Source of the DNA: Thiotrichaceae bacterium
GTDB taxonomy: Bacteria; Pseudomonadota; Gammaproteobacteria; Thiotrichales; Thiotrichaceae
Length of the DNA stretch: 10,110 bases
Assembly: GCA_015494435.1 (NCBI GenBank)
Contig: WGBH01000142.1
Coordinates: forward strand, 1-10,110
Reading direction: 5' to 3'
Position 1 is the stretch's first letter, and each line of letters begins with the position of its first letter. The position numbers and the translations under genes are program-made. Positions 6,833-10,110 of this stretch are shown here, in pieces. The notes beneath the pieces are model-generated. The model did not search any database. It was given only the letters and a program-made list of their open reading frames with translations, and was not told the origin of the DNA.

Positions 6833-7906
6833 TTAATCGGTTAAACACTCTGGATCAAATCTATATTCATCTTTTAGCCATGCGATAATTTCATCAGCAT
6901 AAGGGCTGTTAAATTTTTTATATTGTTGAATAAGTAGCGTTCTTTGATTGTTGTTTAATGACTTTAAACCTTGTTGTTGAAATTGATTAATATTTTTTGC
7001 TATTTGCAACCTTAATTTTTTATCACAAAGTTGAGTTAAGCTGTTCTCTAATGCATCAGCAGGATGATAGCTTTTCCCTCGGGCATAACTGCGAGGCAAT
7101 GAGTGTAATGGAATACGCGATAGCCACGCTTGATTCATTGGGTTGACAACATGACCTTTGCTTAAATCAGCAAGTAGGCTAGGGCGGTTTTCAAACGGTT
7201 TAAGATGTAAATATTGTGATAACTTAGCCCCATCATTAACAGGATAGTTATCCCAAAGAAAAGGTTTGCGTCCTAGTAATTGAATCACTTGCTTTAAGTG
7301 AGTTTGAGGATATTTTTTTGAGCAAACTTTAGGACCTGTCCAAAAAATATCAATCTCAGAGGGGAGTCCTTTACCCAAATCTTGAAGGTAATTATTAGGC
7401 ATTTCACCAAAGACACGTTCTAAGACAGGGTCAAAAGAGTAGTAAGTAGGGCACATCATCACTTTTTTAGCGGTCGTATGTGCTAATACGTCTTGAGTTA
7501 TTTTGATTTGAGTTTCGGCTAAATCAGGTAAATCGCCACGCATATCATCAAACAGTAAGCAAAGTAGATCAATATTGAGTCTATTGAGCCGTTCTATCTT
7601 ATGCTTTAACGTCTGTTGCGCTTTGCTATTGTAATTATTATAGATTTCAAAAGGGCTTAATCCCAAACCAATATCAAGATTTAAAGCTTGATAGTGTTGC
7701 ACCAATGTTTGCAATTGTTGAGCCGTTTCTAATGGCCAATCTTGTTGCCATGCTTTGCGTAAATAAGGATCATTTTTAGGGGCGTAAATATAGAACTGAT
7801 AACCATTTTGATGCAGAAAATCAGCGTAAGCGTAACGTTGTTCAAATGTCCATGAACGTCCAAAGAAACCTTCAATAACGCCCAAATAAGGTAATACATT
7901 GCTCAT
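6833..7906 (-). CDS. Cytoplasmic GH84-family beta-N-acetylglucosaminidase (O-GlcNAcase/NagJ-like)
   Basis: This 357-residue protein matches the GH84 catalytic barrel, which removes beta-linked GlcNAc by substrate-assisted catalysis. Visible family landmarks are GVIEGFFGRSW at 9-19, YAPKND at 41-46, the catalytic Asp pair LLFDDM with D120 and D121, CPTYYS at 152-157, DIFWTGP at 186-192 and WDNYPVND at 218-225. From memory of human O-GlcNAcase (K98, D174/D175, W278, N280, D285), the K-to-DD and W-N-D spacings are the same here. The barrel ends near residue 285; a short helical tail follows. No signal peptide or membrane segment is seen, so it should be cytoplasmic, unlike many secreted bacterial relatives. 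It starts 7 bases after yggT with a weak Shine-Dalgarno sequence and ends at a terminator. The substrate is unknown: a GlcNAc-modified protein, a cell-wall sugar or a small GlcNAc conjugate are all possible. Confidence 0.88.
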   Translation of the reverse strand: MSNVLPYLGVIEGFFGRSWTFEQRYAYADFLHQNGYQFYIYAPKNDPYLRKAWQQDWPLETAQQLQTLVQHYQALNLDIGLGLSPFEIYNNYNSKAQQTLKHKIERLNRLNIDLLCLLFDDMRGDLPDLAETQIKITQDVLAHTTAKKVMMCPTYYSFDPVLERVFGEMPNNYLQDLGKGLPSEIDIFWTGPKVCSKKYPQTHLKQVIQLLGRKPFLWDNYPVNDGAKLSQYLHLKPFENRPSLLADLSKGHVVNPMNQAWLSRIPLHSLPRSYARGKSYHPADALENSLTQLCDKKLRLQIAKNINQFQQQGLKSLNNNQRTLLIQQYKKFNSPYADEIIAWLKDEYRFDPECLTD

Positions 7907-7913
7907 TAATTTC

Positions 7914-8462
7914 TTATAATTGAATATTATCGATTATAATCAGTAATATATTAAGGGCTAAAATAAGCACTAAAGGAGAGAGGTCTAACATGCCTGTATT
8001 GGGAATTATTCGCCTAATAGGATTTAAAAGAGGACGTGTTAAACTGTCAATCAGTGGTGTAACAGGGTTTCCATGTGCGCTTCCTACCCAGCTCATTACG
8101 GCTTGTATTAACAATGAAATAATATAAACCCAAATAATCACTTTGACTAAATCAATAACAGAGGCAAAGAAAAGCGCAATAATATTAACCGCACCAAATA
8201 CAATCAATGATAGTAAAATGAGCTTAATCAGCGTTAAACCCAATGCTAATACAATCGCGGAGGTGTCAATTTTTCCCATCGAAGGAATAAAACGGCGTAA
8301 AGGGACTAAAACAGGATTCGTCACTTTAACTAAAAATTGTGACAGCGGATTATAAAAATTTGCACCTGCATAGCCTAATAACATTCGCAAAACGACCGCG
8401 CCAATATAAAGAGAGAAAAGCGTTTCAATAAGAAATGCGCCAATTTGTTGTAACACGTTCAA
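7914..8462 (-). CDS. yggT: YggT-family integral membrane protein (two YggT repeats)
   Basis: This 182-residue protein has the gammaproteobacterial YggT form with two tandem repeats. Each repeat has a membrane helix, a conserved NP..xPLRRxIPxxGxxDxS motif (49-68 and 147-162) and a further hydrophobic helix. Hydrophobic stretches are at about 8-30, 68-102, 106-128 and 163-180. YggT proteins are linked to osmotic tolerance and to membrane or division-site organisation; the molecular role is unclear. In many relatives yggT sits beside proC and yggS, but here it lies between nhaA and a GH84 gene. The start is TTG at 8462-8460, supported by a good Shine-Dalgarno sequence 7 bases upstream. It follows nhaA by 62 bases and is followed 7 bases later by the GH84 gene. 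Confidence 0.92.
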   Translation of the reverse strand: MNVLQQIGAFLIETLFSLYIGAVVLRMLLGYAGANFYNPLSQFLVKVTNPVLVPLRRFIPSMGKIDTSAIVLALGLTLIKLILLSLIVFGAVNIIALFFASVIDLVKVIIWVYIISLLIQAVMSWVGSAHGNPVTPLIDSLTRPLLNPIRRIIPNTGMLDLSPLVLILALNILLIIIDNIQL

Positions 8463-8469
8463 GTTAAAG

Positions 8470-8474
8470 ACCTC
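8470..8474 (-). promoter_or_regulatory. Ribosome binding site that sets the TTG start of yggT
   Basis: On the minus strand GAGGT (8474-8470) lies 7 bases before the TTG codon. It is one of only two clear Shine-Dalgarno sequences in the window (the other precedes the DUF533 gene). It supports TTG as the true start of yggT. Confidence 0.7.
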
Positions 8475-8524
8475 ACAAATTTATATTTTAAATGACTTAG
8501 GCTACTCTCAAGGAGCAGTCTTAT

Positions 8525-9688
8525 TTAATTTGAATATTTTAAAACCAAATAACCAATAATACCAGAAAGGAAAGAGCCTAATAGAATGGCAAATTTATCA
8601 GTATAATGGTAAATCTGCATATCATTATAAGCTAAAGAATCGACAAATAAACTCATGGTAAAGCCAATGCCTGTTAAAATGGAAACACCATAAAGTTGCT
8701 TCCAGTTACTTCTTGCAGGTAAACGTGCAAGACCTAATTTTATTGTCAACCAACTGAAACCAAACACACCGAGTTGTTTGCCTATAAATAAACCGAGCAT
8801 AATACCGATAGGGACAGGGTTAAGCATTTCTTGTAGTGAAATACCCCTTAAATCAACCCCCGCATTTACAAAAGCAAATAAAGGTAAAATCATAAAGGCA
8901 ACCCAGTAATGTAAGTCATGTTCCATTTCTTTGCTTAGCGAGAAGCTTTTACCTTCTTTATTTTTAGAGGCTAAAGGGATCATAAACGCCAGCGCAACAC
9001 CTGCTAAGGTCGCATGAACACCTGATTTTAGAACACTGACCCATAGGATGATTCCGACTAAAATATAGACGGATTTCTTAGATACACCCAATCTATTCAT
9101 GATAAATAAAACAGTCAGTGATAAAGAGGCAATAATAATGGATATGGTAGAAAGCTCGGCGGTGTAAAAAAGGGCGATAATAATAATAGCCCCCAAATCA
9201 TCGATAATCGCTAATGCGAGTAGAAATATTTTTAAAGAAGCAGGTATTCTCTTCCCTAATAGCGATAAAACACCTAAGGCAAATGCAATATCAGTAGCGG
9301 TAGGGATTGCCCAGCCTTTCATTGCAAAGGATTCAGCTTGATTAAACGCGATAAAGATTAAAGCAGGAACCACCATACCACCAATGGCAGCAATACCTGG
9401 CAAGGCTATTTGATTGATAGAGGAGAGATGTCCTTCAACCACCTCTCTTTTGACTTCCAAGCCAATCATAAAAAAGAAAACAGCCATTAAACCATCATTG
9501 ACCCAAAGTAATAAAGGCTTGGCAATTTGTAATTCACCGAAACGAATCTCTACATGAGTGTGCAAGAAACCATTATAGAATTCAGACAAACCACTATTTT
9601 GTAAGATTAACGCAACAATAGTGACAAAAATTAAAAGAATACCTGAGGAGGAGTCCTTTTTTAGTAAGGTGTTAAGTTTGGTTGTCAT
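8525..9688 (-). CDS. nhaA: Na+/H+ antiporter NhaA
   Basis: NhaA exports Na+ (or Li+) in exchange for two protons across the inner membrane, serving pH and sodium homeostasis. The 387 residues match the E. coli length (388). Functional residues fall at the same numbers as in E. coli for most of the chain: D65 (WVNDGLMAVFF), E78 (GLEVKRE), D133 (ATDIAFALG), the ion-binding pair D163-D164 (AIIDDLGA) and H225 (GVHATLAG). The TM10 lysine equivalent to K300 is K304 (GKQLGV). The EHDLHYWVAFMILPLFAF stretch (256-273) matches the pH-sensing region. The protein is hydrophobic throughout, consistent with 12 helices. The ATG lies 9 bases after the psiE-like stop, so the two are probably cotranscribed. 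The leader before the ATG is A-rich with no clear Shine-Dalgarno sequence. Confidence 0.97.
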   Translation of the reverse strand: MTTKLNTLLKKDSSSGILLIFVTIVALILQNSGLSEFYNGFLHTHVEIRFGELQIAKPLLLWVNDGLMAVFFFMIGLEVKREVVEGHLSSINQIALPGIAAIGGMVVPALIFIAFNQAESFAMKGWAIPTATDIAFALGVLSLLGKRIPASLKIFLLALAIIDDLGAIIIIALFYTAELSTISIIIASLSLTVLFIMNRLGVSKKSVYILVGIILWVSVLKSGVHATLAGVALAFMIPLASKNKEGKSFSLSKEMEHDLHYWVAFMILPLFAFVNAGVDLRGISLQEMLNPVPIGIMLGLFIGKQLGVFGFSWLTIKLGLARLPARSNWKQLYGVSILTGIGFTMSLFVDSLAYNDMQIYHYTDKFAILLGSFLSGIIGYLVLKYSN

Positions 9689-9697
9689 GATGTTTTT

Positions 9698-10110
9698 TTA
9701 TTGTTCTCTTCTGTTACTTATAGTCAGCAGATAATAGGTAATTCCAAGGGCTAAAACAACGCTTGCTATTGCAAATATATACAGTGGCGTTATTTCCTTG
9801 AAGTCCAATATAATCACTTTTCGCGCAATCGCCATTAATGCCGTCGCAATAACTAATTTTAGAGGAATGATATCAGTGCGTAAGTACATCACAATATTTT
9901 GATAAATTTCTATTGCAATAAGTACGGCGAGAAAGGCTGCAAATGTTTTTAAAATATCAGTAATTTCAAGCAACATAAAAGGAGGCATTATGAGCTTTTT
10001 ATAAAGCACATAAACAACATCACCGACACCCCAAAAAATAACAAGCATCATTAGTATAGCCAATGCCCTAACGGCTATTTTTATTAAAAAATTTAAACAA
10101 GATAATAAAC
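9698..10110 (-). CDS. psiE: PsiE-family membrane protein (5' end beyond the window)
   Basis: The frame is open to the window edge, giving 136 visible residues. The stretch IFWGVGDVVYVLY near the N-terminus and the LLEITDILKTFAAFLAVLIAIEIY and ARKVIILDF segments are typical of the PsiE family (phosphate-starvation-inducible protein E). Four hydrophobic helices are visible, and the C-terminus ends SNRREQ. An in-frame TTG lies at 10063-10061 and two ATG codons four codons later. However, the sequence upstream (including KIAVRAL) reads as a normal cytoplasmic or first-helix lead-in, so the true start is probably outside the window. The E. coli gene is induced by phosphate starvation, but its function is unknown and many relatives have no Pho link; no Pho box can be judged here. 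The TAA lies 9 bases before nhaA, suggesting one operon. Confidence 0.87.
   Translation of the reverse strand, partial: LLSCLNFLIKIAVRALAILMMLVIFWGVGDVVYVLYKKLIMPPFMLLEITDILKTFAAFLAVLIAIEIYQNIVMYLRTDIIPLKLVIATALMAIARKVIILDFKEITPLYIFAIASVVLALGITYYLLTISNRREQ

Noticed and set aside
8502..8518. Small hairpin between nhaA and yggT on the minus strand (six pairs, 5-base loop)
   Set aside because: There is no T-run after it and it includes a G-U pair, so it is too weak to call a terminator or attenuator.
10061..10063. TTG as start of the psiE-like gene
   Set aside because: The frame stays open to the window edge and the upstream residues read like the normal lead-in to the first helix, so the gene is better called partial.

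Overview
The window looks like chromosomal DNA of an AT-rich gammaproteobacterium. The evidence is a type II secretion (T2SS) gspD-gspE-gspF block, a YggT protein with two repeats, an NhaA whose key residues sit at the same numbers as in E. coli NhaA, and a DUF533/YebE-type protein. Free-living sulfur- or methane-oxidising gammaproteobacteria with low GC would fit, but that is a guess; no marker gene fixes the taxon. I see no tRNA, rRNA, CRISPR array, insertion sequence or phage gene.

Layout. On the + strand at the left edge, a possible 3' tail of a gene (1-99) is followed at once by a DUF533/TerB-like membrane-associated protein (112-813). After it comes a gap of about 215 bases, rich in hairpins and holding an intrinsic terminator. 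Everything to the right is on the minus strand. Read in the direction of transcription from the right edge, the order is: a PsiE-family membrane protein (its 5' end is outside the window), the Na+/H+ antiporter NhaA, a YggT-family membrane protein with a TTG start, and a cytoplasmic GH84 beta-N-acetylglucosaminidase-like enzyme. A clear intrinsic terminator follows the last gene directly. After a 285-base leader region come gspD, gspE and gspF, which run convergently toward the DUF533 gene.

Function. gspD (outer-membrane secretin), gspE (cytoplasmic ATPase) and gspF (inner-membrane platform) supply three core parts of a T2SS. The pseudopilins (gspG-K) and gspC/L/M are not here, so they must be encoded elsewhere or lie beyond the window. 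The upstream group (psiE, nhaA, yggT, GH84) has short spacings and may be cotranscribed. It joins ion-homeostasis and membrane proteins to a sugar hydrolase without an obvious shared pathway.

Most worth a second look: the secretin GspD carries three copies of an N2-type periplasmic repeat where one is usual, two of them about 76% identical to each other. It also has a basic C-terminal tail of about 130 residues with a duplicated 20-residue motif. The GH84 enzyme has no signal peptide and keeps the catalytic residues of O-GlcNAcases. I found no completely new multi-gene system; the novelty is mainly in the architecture of this secretin.
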